This document shows positions 38,710-49,219 of a DNA stretch of 64,000 nucleotides, one piece after another; the stretch's first letter is position 1; each line of letters starts with the position of its first letter. The DNA is from Lottia gigantea. Lineage: Eukaryota > Mollusca > Gastropoda > Lottiidae. A program made the translations under genes and the position numbers. The notes below the pieces were generated by a model. The model saw only the letters and a list, made by a program, of their open reading frames with translations, made no database searches and was not told the origin of the DNA. The stretch spans positions 2,962,666-3,026,665 of the forward strand of contig NW_008706747.1 of assembly GCF_000327385.1 (NCBI RefSeq). Direction: 5' to 3'.

Positions 38710-40060
38710 GCTACGTCTCTGCAACATATAAACTACACTAGTCTATGTTTTCCCTAACCCTAACGAAACTCGGTTCAACGTTCTAAGCAGCTCACCAATT
38801 AGCCATTTCTTTCCGATTTTCGAGTCCGGGTCTCATTGTCCCCATCCGAACGACTACAGTTTACTTTCGAAGGAGATGATTAGAAATATCAATGAAAGCA
38901 GATCCTTACCATTCTATGCAGTAGCAGTCTGAAAAAAAAAAAACATCGCCATATTAGAAACCACAATGCAATACAGCAATACAACATTCCCCAAAATACC
39001 GACTTGTACGTCAAAGATTTGTTTCAAATGACCACTGAAATCTTGCTCCAATTAAAAGTTGGTCAGTGAGATATATAGGGTTTGAAAGATCAGAGAATAT
39101 CAATCAGAAAATATCATAGAACTTATTTTCGTGTCAATCTGCGATTTTTCCTAACCCTCGAACCGGAAGTAGAAGAGGAAGGTTCATCTTCTGATCAGAA
39201 AATTATTAATTTCCGTTTCTGTCATAAAAGAAATCCGAACGTTTAATTGATCTAGAGCAGGTAACTCTCACGAACACGAATTTCAAGACGAGTGCTACAA
39301 TACTAACGTATACAATACAACCCCACACACTTTTAGATAGGGAAAGGATTACGTGTGCCCCCAATCTCCGCCCTAAACAATTAAGTGCCGCTACCCGGTC
39401 TCATCACCTAATGGTTTATAGAAACGTCATTGCTACGTCAAGACGTGTATCTACAACTTAAGCCGTCGAAGGAATCCACTAATTGGCGTATCGCCACCAT
39501 CTTGAAAAAGCATATAATATTGAACAAAAGAGCATCAAAAAATCGAAAGTAAAGTGGATGAAAAAAGACTCTAGCGAAATGAGATTTACAGCAATTTTTG
39601 GCGCCCTGGTGAGAATTCAATCAAAACGTTGTCATCTTGTATCTTCTGCTCTTCTCGCTCCACACGCACGTGAAGCGAGTCACGTGAGAAATTGCGTGAA
39701 GTGGAAAATGGGTAATTAAACCCCCAGTTACTTTCTGTCATTCAATATTAATGGTAACAAATTGGGGCCGAATTTGATTTGCGTTGACTGATTAATCGGT
39801 GAATAACCACGAGTTTTACACACGCAAAAAGCCTTTTGACAGATGTTAAAAAAATCTTGATGAAACTTGGATTAAAATTTAATTCATTCCAATTAGGAAC
39901 TCGATCCGATCCTCTAATGAATTGTCTCTGTGTTAGAAAGGACGTATGACTTTAAACCGTTACTTAGATTACGTTACGTTACGATACGTATTCCATCGTG
40001 TCTACGATGTGTCCCGATTATACTATGAGTTCTTTAGTTATAACTTTGTTAAAAACGTTC
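38710..40060. other. Gene-free stretch
   Basis: ACCGGAAGT at 39162-39170; a CACGTG pair at 39667 and 39681; a YY1-type CACCATCTTG near 39495. No coding evidence for the 60-79-codon frames. Confidence 0.4.
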
Positions 40061-40109
40061 TAATATATGGTATGACATCAAGAAATACCATCAAAAAGTT
40101 CTGCAATAT

Positions 40110-40220
40110 GAAACGACGTCACAACGCTGTGCAATATGAAACGACGTCACATCATGACGTGAAAACGTTCTTGAATGCTCCATGACGTCAAACCGTTCTA
40201 TAATTTTGAATGACGTCAAC
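40110..40220. promoter_or_regulatory. Cluster of CRE-type sites in a small tandem repeat
   Basis: GACGTCAC at 40115 and 40143 lie in a 28-bp duplication (GCAATATGAAACGACGTCAC). Then TGACGTGA at 40155 and perfect TGACGTCA at 40183 and 40211. Five CREB/ATF-type sites in 105 bp. Function is inferred. Confidence 0.4.
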
Positions 40221-40229
40221 AGGTTATTT

Positions 40230-41590
40230 GCGCCTCCTTTTAGACATATAGTCCACAATTGCGTTTCCAAGCAGTAAAATGCCATTCGACTTCAAAATTC
40301 GATTGTGCTGAATTCCATATTAACGCCCAGCAGAAAATAAGTCTGCAGTTGCTATTTATATTTAGAGTAAATACACTACTAGGTCTATCGGGCCGTCAAA
40401 TAAATTAGCCCCTACTTGAAGTAATCAGTTTAACTAAAGTAAAAGTCAATTTGTTAAGGGAAAGTGACACTATATGTAGATAGGTAATCATATATATACA
40501 GGCTTTTAGTGTCATATCAAATACAAGGGTCGTATCCAAATAGAAATCGTCCTGTTTGTTTTACTTTGGTCAGTAGCTCATAAAGGCTTCAAGGAAATGA
40601 ATTGAGTTTTACGTCCTACTTTGTACCTTATTGAGCAAATGGATTAAAACTATGAAATGGAATTTATGGCCTTTTGATTGGACCATTTACGCTTTGCAAC
40701 TATACTGAGGTATATCTAACGCCCAAAGCCGACGTTGTGGCTTTTAGGACCATGTTGACGCCAACGTGGACATTATAATAGTATATCTATGCCTCTGGAC
40801 CCTTGCCCCTTTATAAAGCCCTGTAGACTTTCCTGTTTTTTTTGTAATCTGAGTTCAATATCTCCATCCGCTTTAAATCCGGACGACTCAAAATCAGTAG
40901 CAGGAAGTCTTCAACGGTCTATGGAACCGATACCGTATCAGGAAATTCCTAAAGACCGACAAAAACCTCCGTGTCAGGTCCTAATATCGTGATACACAGG
41001 AGCTCAAAATTGTCATAATCTTAAGAAAATGTGAAAATCATTAAAAGCTAAAATATATTAATATCAAAATTTCACTAATTAAGTCAGAAATCTTAGAAAA
41101 TTCCTTTGTTTTGGTGATCAATTGCAATCTAACTAATTTTCCTTGAAAGAAAGCACGGAAATATTCTAAAGATATAAAAAATCCGAAAATAAAAAAAGTC
41201 AATTTAACAAACGATAATAACAGCTTTGTGTAAACTCGTGATATCTCGTCGATTCTCACGATATCTTATTGATTTCAAATACTTGACTTGTTAATTGATT
41301 GGCATATCGTGTGATCACGTGACAAGTTAGCGATATTAAACTTTGCGTGATTAAATTCCAGGTAAAAATGGAACCAATTTCAGAGATTCATGACAACTCT
41401 TCGAGATTTACCGCCAAAGTTTTTTTGTCGCTTGTGTTCCGCCAATATGCACGTGACGTGATATCATTGCATTTAATTCAAATCAAACTGGGAGTTCGTG
41501 TAATCTGATCGTATAGTCACGAACATGTTTAGATAAATTACCTCGGTGAAATTGAGTGCACAGAACAATATACTCAAGTATTTCTAAAAT
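40230..41590. other. Gene-free stretch with R1 fragment
   Basis: An R1 tail fragment (TTGAGTTTTACGTCCTACTT and TTATTGAGCAAATGG) at about 40590-40680. CACGTG near 41315 and 41450. No convincing gene. Confidence 0.4.
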
Positions 41591-42610
41591 TAGTACATCA
41601 AGGGACTCAAGGGACATAACTCGACGTATAAGTGTATGATTGTGCCCTTATCTAACAACGAAGGAAATGAATGACACTCATTTCTATTACATACTAACAC
41701 CTTTGAAGTCTCTAGTCTCTCAGTAACTTAAGTTCTATCATCGTTCGCATGTACCAGAGACCGACCATGTTTGACCCACCAAGGGACATAACTCGTTTAA
41801 AAAGTCCTAAAAGAACCTCAATGAAAACAACCCTACAACCCTTGTCGACAGATTAGCTCTACGTTTGACCCGTTCCACACCCAAGGGACACGACTCGTGT
41901 AATGAGAGTACGATAATGCTCTTATATAAGCGGGTATTACTATAAGTGTATTATATATAAGCTAGGTAATTAAGGTATTGTATTCAAGTGTTATACTACT
42001 GTTTGTTAGTAATTGAACCAGATAACTTTGGATTATACCTGACCTCGGCTTAAAACTTGTTAAAATTTACTTGTCACTTGCCTTTTCTATTGTTTTACGT
42101 GTTAGAGTCTTTGCATTTCCTTATTTCGTGTGAAAAGTCAAGCTTTACTGTTTTGTGTGTGTTGATCTAGATAATCATAGTGAATGAAGTATTAAGCCGT
42201 GCTAGAGGATGTAAAGGCTGATAGCAATGCTATTGGTTTTATATTGAATATCATGTATATACTTATGTCGCCTGAAAAATTAATCTTAACTTTTTGCTTC
42301 CATACATCTAAAGGTGGTATTGAGCATAACTACAGGGTGTAATGGATAAATAAATTGCTCTCCCATTGCTAAAATACAAGAGACACATAAAAGTAGTCAT
42401 AATAAGCCGAGCTAGAGGGTTTGAAAGGAACGTATGACATAGTTACAATGTGCCACTGATTAAGAGAGTCATGGTCAGATATAGTAGTGATTGTAAGCCG
42501 AAGTGGGGGGTTTCAGGGGCAATCTAGCATGGTTACAATGGACCAAAATTGAAGTTAGCCGAGCTGGAGTGTTTAAACGAACATGTAATATGGTTATAAC
42601 GGGGAACGCA
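41590..42610. repeat. Two decayed tandem series
   Basis: 41598-41920 repeats CAAGGGACATAACTCG three times at irregular spacing (about 41605, 41779, 41882). 42190-42600 repeats AAGCCGAGCTAGAGGGTTT and ATGGTTACAATGG four times at about 60-200 bp. Both are old and untranslated. Confidence 0.6.
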
Positions 42611-42942
42611 TTATGAGAGAGCCTACCTTTAACACAGGTGAAAATGGTTCAGACTTACAATAAATAATCAGATAACCTTCACCACGTCAACAACTAGTCC
42701 GGTAGTCAGTCCGCCATAGCAGATCTAATTTCATTACATTAAAACAATGATAAATAACCCTTCACATTTTTTAATACGGGCGGATTTTTAAGGGGGGTGA
42801 GGGAAATTTGATTTTTTTAAAAAAAAAAGCTTATGTTCACTGAAAGTATGTTCAAAACATTTCAGTTATGTTCAGAAATCTAAAATTCTTATGATTATAA
42901 TTATGTTCAAAACCCCTTAGCATCTACATTCCTGAACTCTCC

Positions 42943-43000
42943 ACCCCCCCCCCCCCCCCCACCCCCCCCTCTCTCTCTCTCTCTCTCTCGCTCTCTCACT
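42943..43000. repeat. Poly-C followed by (CT)n
   Basis: Two C-runs (17 and 8 bases) separated by A, then about 15 CT repeats. Low complexity; assembly here may be unreliable. Confidence 0.9.
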
Positions 43001-43261
43001 CTAACCAAACTCAAAGAATAGCTTATATTACATATCCGCCCGATATCTAGATTATAGGACTAGTAATTTCAGAAAAGTAAACTTAGCTTCATTAAAATAC
43101 AATTTATTAGTGAAGTGGAGGGATTATCAGATTAGTTTTGTTTTAGGAGACCTAATCTTGTCGATTGACCTTCGACCTTTAATCTTATAATTTGAGTTGT
43201 ATATCATAATATCATTCAAATATTATGTTGAATATCTGAATCGCTTTGTTTTAATTTTTAA

Positions 43262-43400
43262 CATTGGTTACCTAGGGTTCGAATCCCGTCATAATTGGCC
43301 TGCCAATATATCTTTGTTACCATTGAGTGTCAATCGAGGGTTCGAATCACCCTGAGTGTGAACATTGCAAAGTTTTCAGGGTTTCGAACCCATGACACCC
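43262..43400. repeat. Tandem B-box-like modules, about 60-bp period
   Basis: AGGGTTCGAATCCCG near 43273, AGGGTTCGAATCACC near 43338 and AGGGTTTCGAACCC near 43378. Similar to the 6.3-kb and 33.6-kb loci. No foldable tRNA. Confidence 0.45.
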
Positions 43401-43409
43401 AAATATTTA

Positions 43410-44190
43410 AGTAAAATCTCTTATGAAATTCAGATTTAGAAGATGTTCAGCCAGGCAGTAGCCAGTAAAACAATATGACAAGTAAATAGTCAATAAAAAT
43501 AACGACATGGGACATCTCTGTTTTAATCAGGTATTCTGAATACCAAGGATATCTAGTTTCATCCTCTCCTTATGTCGAGATTCTGCCCACCCTAGACCGT
43601 ATGGGGGTCGGTGTGGGTTGCCCCTATGACTTTAGGGAGATTTGGGTACCCATGAACCTTCCATACGTACAGCATTTCCAAGAATTGTTCTTAGTGCTAA
43701 AAGGACAACAGTAGGAATTTCAATAAAATTTCCAAAACCTTCCAAACCGACTTATACAAATTTCCAATATTTTGACGTTTTTCGTGGACTCCTTGTTTCA
43801 AAATTTCATGAATTAAGATGCTTAATGCCAAAAGTGAAATCTAGAACCCAGAGGACTTACTGACGTCTTTTAATTCCGACGGCACCCCTGTTTGTCCAGT
43901 CAAATCCCTTACCTGGTTATCTTTTATTTAAGCCCAAGACCCAAGGGATATTGTGGGGCATTTCATACCAGCCCCAACCCTGATCTCAAATATCTCTAGA
44001 CGTGTCCTACCGACGTTATACGCCCTCTAGCGGTAGAGGGTCATTGCGGTCGAGGGGTATCGGGTAACCGCCATTTTATTATGGGTAGAGTAATGCAAAC
44101 AATGGGTACATGTATAGAGCTTAGTTTTAAATACATTTCACCCATTAGTTTTAAGACTCTAAGTTTAAAATCGATATGGAAATCTCGTCT
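43410..44190. other. Gene-free, less AT-rich stretch
   Basis: No recognisable gene; the 73-codon frame at 43642-43863 has no domain. Contains the CTCF-like site at 44020-44033 and a GCCATTTTATT word near 44062. Confidence 0.4.
44020..44033 (-). promoter_or_regulatory. CTCF-like site
   Basis: The minus strand reads CCGCTAGAGGGCGT, matching 12 of 14 positions of CCASYAGRKGGCRS. Same orientation as the 8337-8350 site. Motif match only. Confidence 0.4.
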
Positions 44191-44200
44191 ATGATTTAAG

Positions 44201-44285
44201 CTCTGCTATGAATTAAGCTCTGCTATGAATTAAGCCCTGCTATGAATTAAGCCCTGTTATGAATTAAGCCCTGCTATGAATTAAG
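44201..44285 (+). repeat. 17-bp tandem repeat, five copies
   Basis: CTCTGCTATGAATTAAG twice, then CCCTGCTATGAATTAAG variants three times. A degenerate partial unit precedes it. Confidence 0.95.
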
Positions 44286-44455
44286 ACAGGCAAGGTTTGC
44301 TTACTTTCACGGCATCTTATAATGTCTGAAACTATTTTATAATCTAAATGAAGGGCGATGAAACAAACACATTCTTCGCTCAACTCGTTACCCTCATTTT
44401 AGTGTATTTCTGCATACGTTATCCTATGTCATTTCACTGCAGCATTTCACATCCT

Positions 44456-44672
44456 TATCCCAACCAATCCTACCCTGTCCTATCCTATCTATCCTATCTA
44501 TCCTATCTATCCTATCACCAATATCCTATCCTATCGTGTCCCATCATATTCTAGCCTATCCTATCCTACATTATCCTATCCTATCCTATCCTATCCTATC
44601 CTATCCTATCCTATCCTATCCTATCCTATCCTATCCTATCCTATCCTATCCTATCCTACCCTACCCTATCAG
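44456..44672 (+). repeat. (CTATC)n pentanucleotide array
   Basis: Degenerate on the left (TATCTATCC mixtures), nearly perfect CCTAT repeats at 44560-44660. The two frames across it are translation artefacts. Confidence 0.95.
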
Positions 44673-44699
44673 GTTCAATCCTTCCATTTCAATTTGTAT

Positions 44700-46110
44700 A
44701 CTAAATACTTTAAAATAAAAAAAATCAATTAATTTTGTAACACCTTGCTTTTAGATCCATCGAAAATCGATTTAATCTTCACAATATTTCGAAAATCTGC
44801 AAATATTACCCAAAGGAAATGTACGCCATCGTGACTTGTCTGACATCATTACTTTTTGTGTACTTATCACAGATAATGATGACATCATCGATTTATGTGT
44901 ACACAACAAATCGTTATGTTTAACGCAAATATTGAGATTTTTGTGAAATCCGTGGTATTCATCAGACCTTCAATTTAATGCTGGAAAACAAATAGAAATC
45001 TCGTCGTCTGATTGTTAAAATTATAGTCATTTTCTTTATTGTGAATCGATATACTGTTATACTTTCGCTAATTTAATACAACAGTCAATAACACAGAATT
45101 CAATTTACAGAAACAGAGTATAGTAATTTAGAGGGATACTTTTGGATATGGGTGGGAGGGCGAAATCATACAGCAGGCACCCAAAATCGTTGAAGATGGG
45201 GTGGGGATTTTTAACCTAGGCACCAAGATGGGGCAGGGATTTTTGACTCAAAAATTGGATTTTGTATGAGACGAGCAACGACATGCAGTAAGCAATGGGG
45301 GAAATTATACAAGCACAGCGACATGAGCTTAATCTCTTTTGATTCCAACTGTCGAGGCATCGTTATCATGTACAACCTGTAGAACAATTGGCCCCCGTAA
45401 ATCTCATACAAGAATAAAAATGCTAAAATATATTGTTTTCAAACATGACAAATTGACCCTTCCTTAGCGATGACCTTTGACACCACAGCTATCAAAGCGC
45501 CAAATTAACATGTAGGGTATAGTCAACTTAGTGTCGAGGCGACTGTCAATTTCAACAGACAGTGCTAATTTCAACATCAAAGTTTTCGTAGTTTAAACAC
45601 AAGCCTATTTTGACTTATATAGTCCCTGCTTTTAACGAGGTGTAGTTAGGATTCGGACGCCATTTTTCGAGTCTCAACAGATGGCTACCGCACAACATTA
45701 AACATGCATTTTACAGCAGCGAAATCTTTATATAATTGAGTCTAACTATAGTCTCGCTAGCATGGTTTTCAGGAACTGGACGTTCTGCACTAGGTAACTG
45801 GATCTCCTGTATTAACGCCAGGGTAGCACAAAACTCTACTGGCTTTGAAAATAAAACGAAAATACATCTTCAGATTAAGTAATGATGACTTACGATATAA
45901 ACATAAACGTTTCTGAAATGATGGCTACAGTACAAATTACATGCCCCTAAGAAACGAAAATACCTTTTCATTCAAACTGTTCAGATAAGAAAGGGTTATA
46001 AAAATGGTGCTCGAGGGTATAAACAGGTGTCTTGTCTGGGGATTCGAACCCTCAAGCACCAAATAACAAATCGACAAATCTTTAAATACATCTGCACCCT
46101 GTTTTGTGTC
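44700..46110. other. Gene-free stretch with R1 copy and a hairpin
   Basis: An R1 non-tail copy (+) lies at about 45255-45345, with GAGCAACGACATGCAGTAAG and GGGGGAAATTATACAAGC. A 13-bp imperfect inverted repeat is at 46006-46018 and 46048-46060. No gene is seen. Confidence 0.4.
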
Positions 46111-46119
46111 CCAATTCGT

Positions 46120-46472
46120 TAGTCAAATAAGTAGAACAGTAAGACATTAACCTCAATTGCATTTCATTAGTCTAATAAGATACAGAACAGTTGGATATAA
46201 AACTTCACTTCATTTCATTAGTCCAATAAGATACAGAACAGTAGGATATAAAACTCTACTTCATTTCATTAGTCCAATAAGATATAGAACAGTAGAATAT
46301 AAAACTCTATTTCATTTCATTAGTCCAATAAGATATAGAACAGTAGGATATAAAACTCTATTTCATTTCATTAGTCTAATAAGATATAGAACAGTAGAAT
46401 ATAAAACTCTATTTCATTTCATTAGTCCAATAAGATATAGAACAGTAGAATATAAAACTTCACTGTATTTCA
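46120..46472 (+). repeat. R1 minisatellite array 4
   Basis: About six 51-bp units (GATACAGAACAGTAGGATAT, AAAACTCTATTTC, ATTAGTCCAATAA). The unit is in frame with itself, giving a 146-codon frame with a repeated 17-residue word; judged not to be a gene. Confidence 0.95.
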
Positions 46473-46724
46473 TAATTATTTTTATGTTTTTTTGTAAAAT
46501 GGGATATTTATTATGTTTACTCGCTAAAAAAATGATTCTATCAAATGAACACGAAATATATAAAACAAAAGAAATAGGTCAGAACATTTTAAACTAAAAA
46601 CAAAACAATGTACACGAAAATAGAGTTAAAATGTTGCTGTTGAAATGCGTTTAAATGTACTAGATACCCAAAGTGAATTGAAACAAGGATAGCAACTTAG
46701 GTTCACGAGGATCCTTTCTACCAC

Positions 46725-46810
46725 CTGGTCCTTGGTCAAACCTCTTGGTATTGATCTTTCCTGGATTATCCATACCCATTTACTACTGGGTCAACTGGAA
46801 AATGAGCAAA
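46725..46810 (-). repeat. R3 SINE-like repeat copy C
   Basis: Minus strand reads CTTTGCTCATTTTCCAG, GTAAATGGGTATGGATAATC and AAAGATCAATACCAAG. It shares the TTCCAG segment with copy A that copy B lacks. Confidence 0.7.
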
Positions 46811-46949
46811 GATGACTTAATGCAAATAATCACGCACCGATCCAAATGGGAACCCACGACCACCATACCATGCAAAAAACGCCATGTAAAGATTCAAACG
46901 AGTTAATCATCTGTGCTACAATTCGTTCTCACAGTTACCCCGAATGTAT

Positions 46950-47690
46950 GGCAGTGGGGGAGGGGGGGGGGGGAGGTGGTTGAGGATTCAAAAGTGCACC
47001 AATTACCACGCAATATTATAATGAAAACGTTCTAAAACTAACATTTGAAGTGATCACAAAAAGAACTGCAAGATATACTAACACAAACACTTCAAACGTG
47101 CCCTGAATACAAAAACAATTCAAAATAGTAGAAAATTACACTTTTCCTCAGACAAAAACAGGTTTTTATGTTCACACAAAGTATTTGACACTTAAGACAA
47201 AAGCTGTTATCACTTTAACATCTAATCGAACTTAAAACAATGAATTAGTAGAGGAATTTGCCGGGAGCCGTTCACACGTACAAATCACATACAGCCTCTG
47301 GGAGATCTTAAGCAAAAAACGAATTAATTTGAAGATTTTTATGTAGATTTTCGTTTGTTTATCGAGATAGACTAGCGCGAGCCACGTGTGTTGTCTCACG
47401 TGCAATGAATAACAATGGAGTTGTAAAAGGGAATAATTCAGACGAAAATTAAAATTCTACTTTTCTTCTTGTTAGAGAGGTCGTCTTTAAAGTTTCGTTT
47501 CGTTTCAGTTTACAAATTTGAATTGTACCGGAATAAAGTGTAATAGGGTATACTCTCCTATAGAAGCATTGGGGGTGAAAGCCGATACCGGGTCGACTCA
47601 GGTAAGCACTGGCACAGACATCACAGTTTTTTATCAATTTGGGATATACACGTAACTAACTTAAACACAACATTATTGTGAAAGGGTTAA
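46950..47690. other. Gene-free stretch
   Basis: G-run at 46958-46979 (quadruplex candidate). Two CACGTG sites 16 bp apart (47381 and 47397). No gene is seen. Confidence 0.4.
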
Positions 47691-47699
47691 TGGTTGAGT

Positions 47700-48150
47700 T
47701 CCTCCACATCAGTGCATCGAACACACCCAATCAAAAGTCCTTAATAAAAATCAATATTTCATCAGAAGGATGAACATTCGAACACACCCAATGTTAAAGT
47801 GCCCTGACCAACAGAACACACCCGAATCACAATCTAGGGTTCATATTACAACACCGTACCCATCTTTACATATATATCAAACAACCTTAAACCAAACCCG
47901 GAATCAAAAATCGTCAGTTAAAATGTGACAACGCCCTGAACAACGATGTATCGAGTACACCCTACATCAAATATCCGTTGCCCATTGTACAACGATGTAT
48001 CGAACACAACCTGGGCAAGTGATTTCGATTGCAGGGCCAGTTTAAGGATACCCTCAACTAAACGCTATTATAATATTTAGTGTCCATTGTACAACGATGT
48101 ATCGAACACAACCTGAGCAAGTGCTTACGATTGTCGACCCAGTTTCAAAA
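47700..48150. repeat. Diverged tandem series around a TCGAACACACCC word
   Basis: Old copies near 47717, 47778 and 47946. The last two are clear: TGTACAACGATGTATCGAAC with ACAACCTG(A/G)GCAAGTG near 47988 and 48091 (period about 105 bp). Confidence 0.7.
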
Positions 48151-48779
48151 CAGCTGACAGCAACCCAAAACCAAACCCCAAACAATATCAAATCGTACAC
48201 AACTCTAAAAATTAACTTTTGCATCTGAATATCACATTTCCGCCTCGCCATTAAAATATAAACTTGTCACGAAACGACGACAATTGTAAAGATCCGTACG
48301 TTATTAGAAGCTAAAGGTCTATGGCATATTATATTCCAACAATAGAACAAGGAAAGTCTCTAGAGTGCCTTTTGTAATTCATTTTTCATACCTCCACGTT
48401 TTCATTTCATTTCATTTAACTTATAACCGGAAATAAAATGTATTTTTTCTGCGGGGTTAACATGTTGCGTTAAAAATCTGTAACTCACTTCCGCTTGAAT
48501 GAGAAAAAACGAAACGAAACGAAATAAATTTCAGTATTTTGAATTTAAGGTCATTAATATTTAAATAGTTTTTGCTCACACGATTATGCTCATACGATTC
48601 ACAATTACAAAATCCATAAACAGACAACAACACAACAATGGACCACTTTCGGTTCCGCAAAGGTTAGCTGATATTGAAACTAGGGTTCGTTTCAGAAACT
48701 GCAACATTGTCTTGGTATCAAGACTTCGTCGTAACGTTTTAGTACAACGCTGATATACACAGCATCTCCTTTATAGATT

Positions 48780-49215
48780 TATTTATATGTAACGTTCGTT
48801 ACAACTTTGTAACGTCTTGTCATACATTATATCTTTGTAACATGTATTAGTGTAACTTTGTATCATTTTCATACAGACATACAAAGCATTTCTGTCTTTC
48901 ATACAAAGTTTGTAACCTTTTTCACGACACACATTGTATCTTTGTAACATGTATTAGTGTAACGTTGTATATCAATGTTGCACTGATATACAAAATTCAT
49001 AATGTATTTCTATATAATGAATTATATGCAACTTTGTAACGTCCGTTACTATTTTGTAATCCTTTCCACACATTGTATCTTTGTAACATGTATTAGTGTA
49101 ACTTTGTATCATTTCATACAAAGTACATAATATATTTCTTTATCATGAAATATGTAACTCTGTTACAATTTAAAACCATGCATACATTGTAACTTTGTAA
49201 CATGTTCTAGAGTAA
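48780..49215. repeat. Diverged tandem repeat, about 115-130-bp period, four copies
   Basis: CATTGTATCTTTGTAACATG followed by TATTAGTGTAACTTTGTAT near 48820, 48935, 49070 and 49185. Related TTACATT words occur inside the SoxB1 intron at 55875-55980. Confidence 0.75.
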
Positions 49216-49219
49216 CATT

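Noticed and set aside
38745-38765. Telomere-like CCCTAA words
   Set aside because: Only two partial copies; expected by chance.
46157-46597. 146-codon frame with a repeated 17-residue word
   Set aside because: It is the translation of the 51-bp R1 array. The period is a multiple of three, and the same happens on the opposite strand at 1.45-1.68 kb, so openness is automatic.
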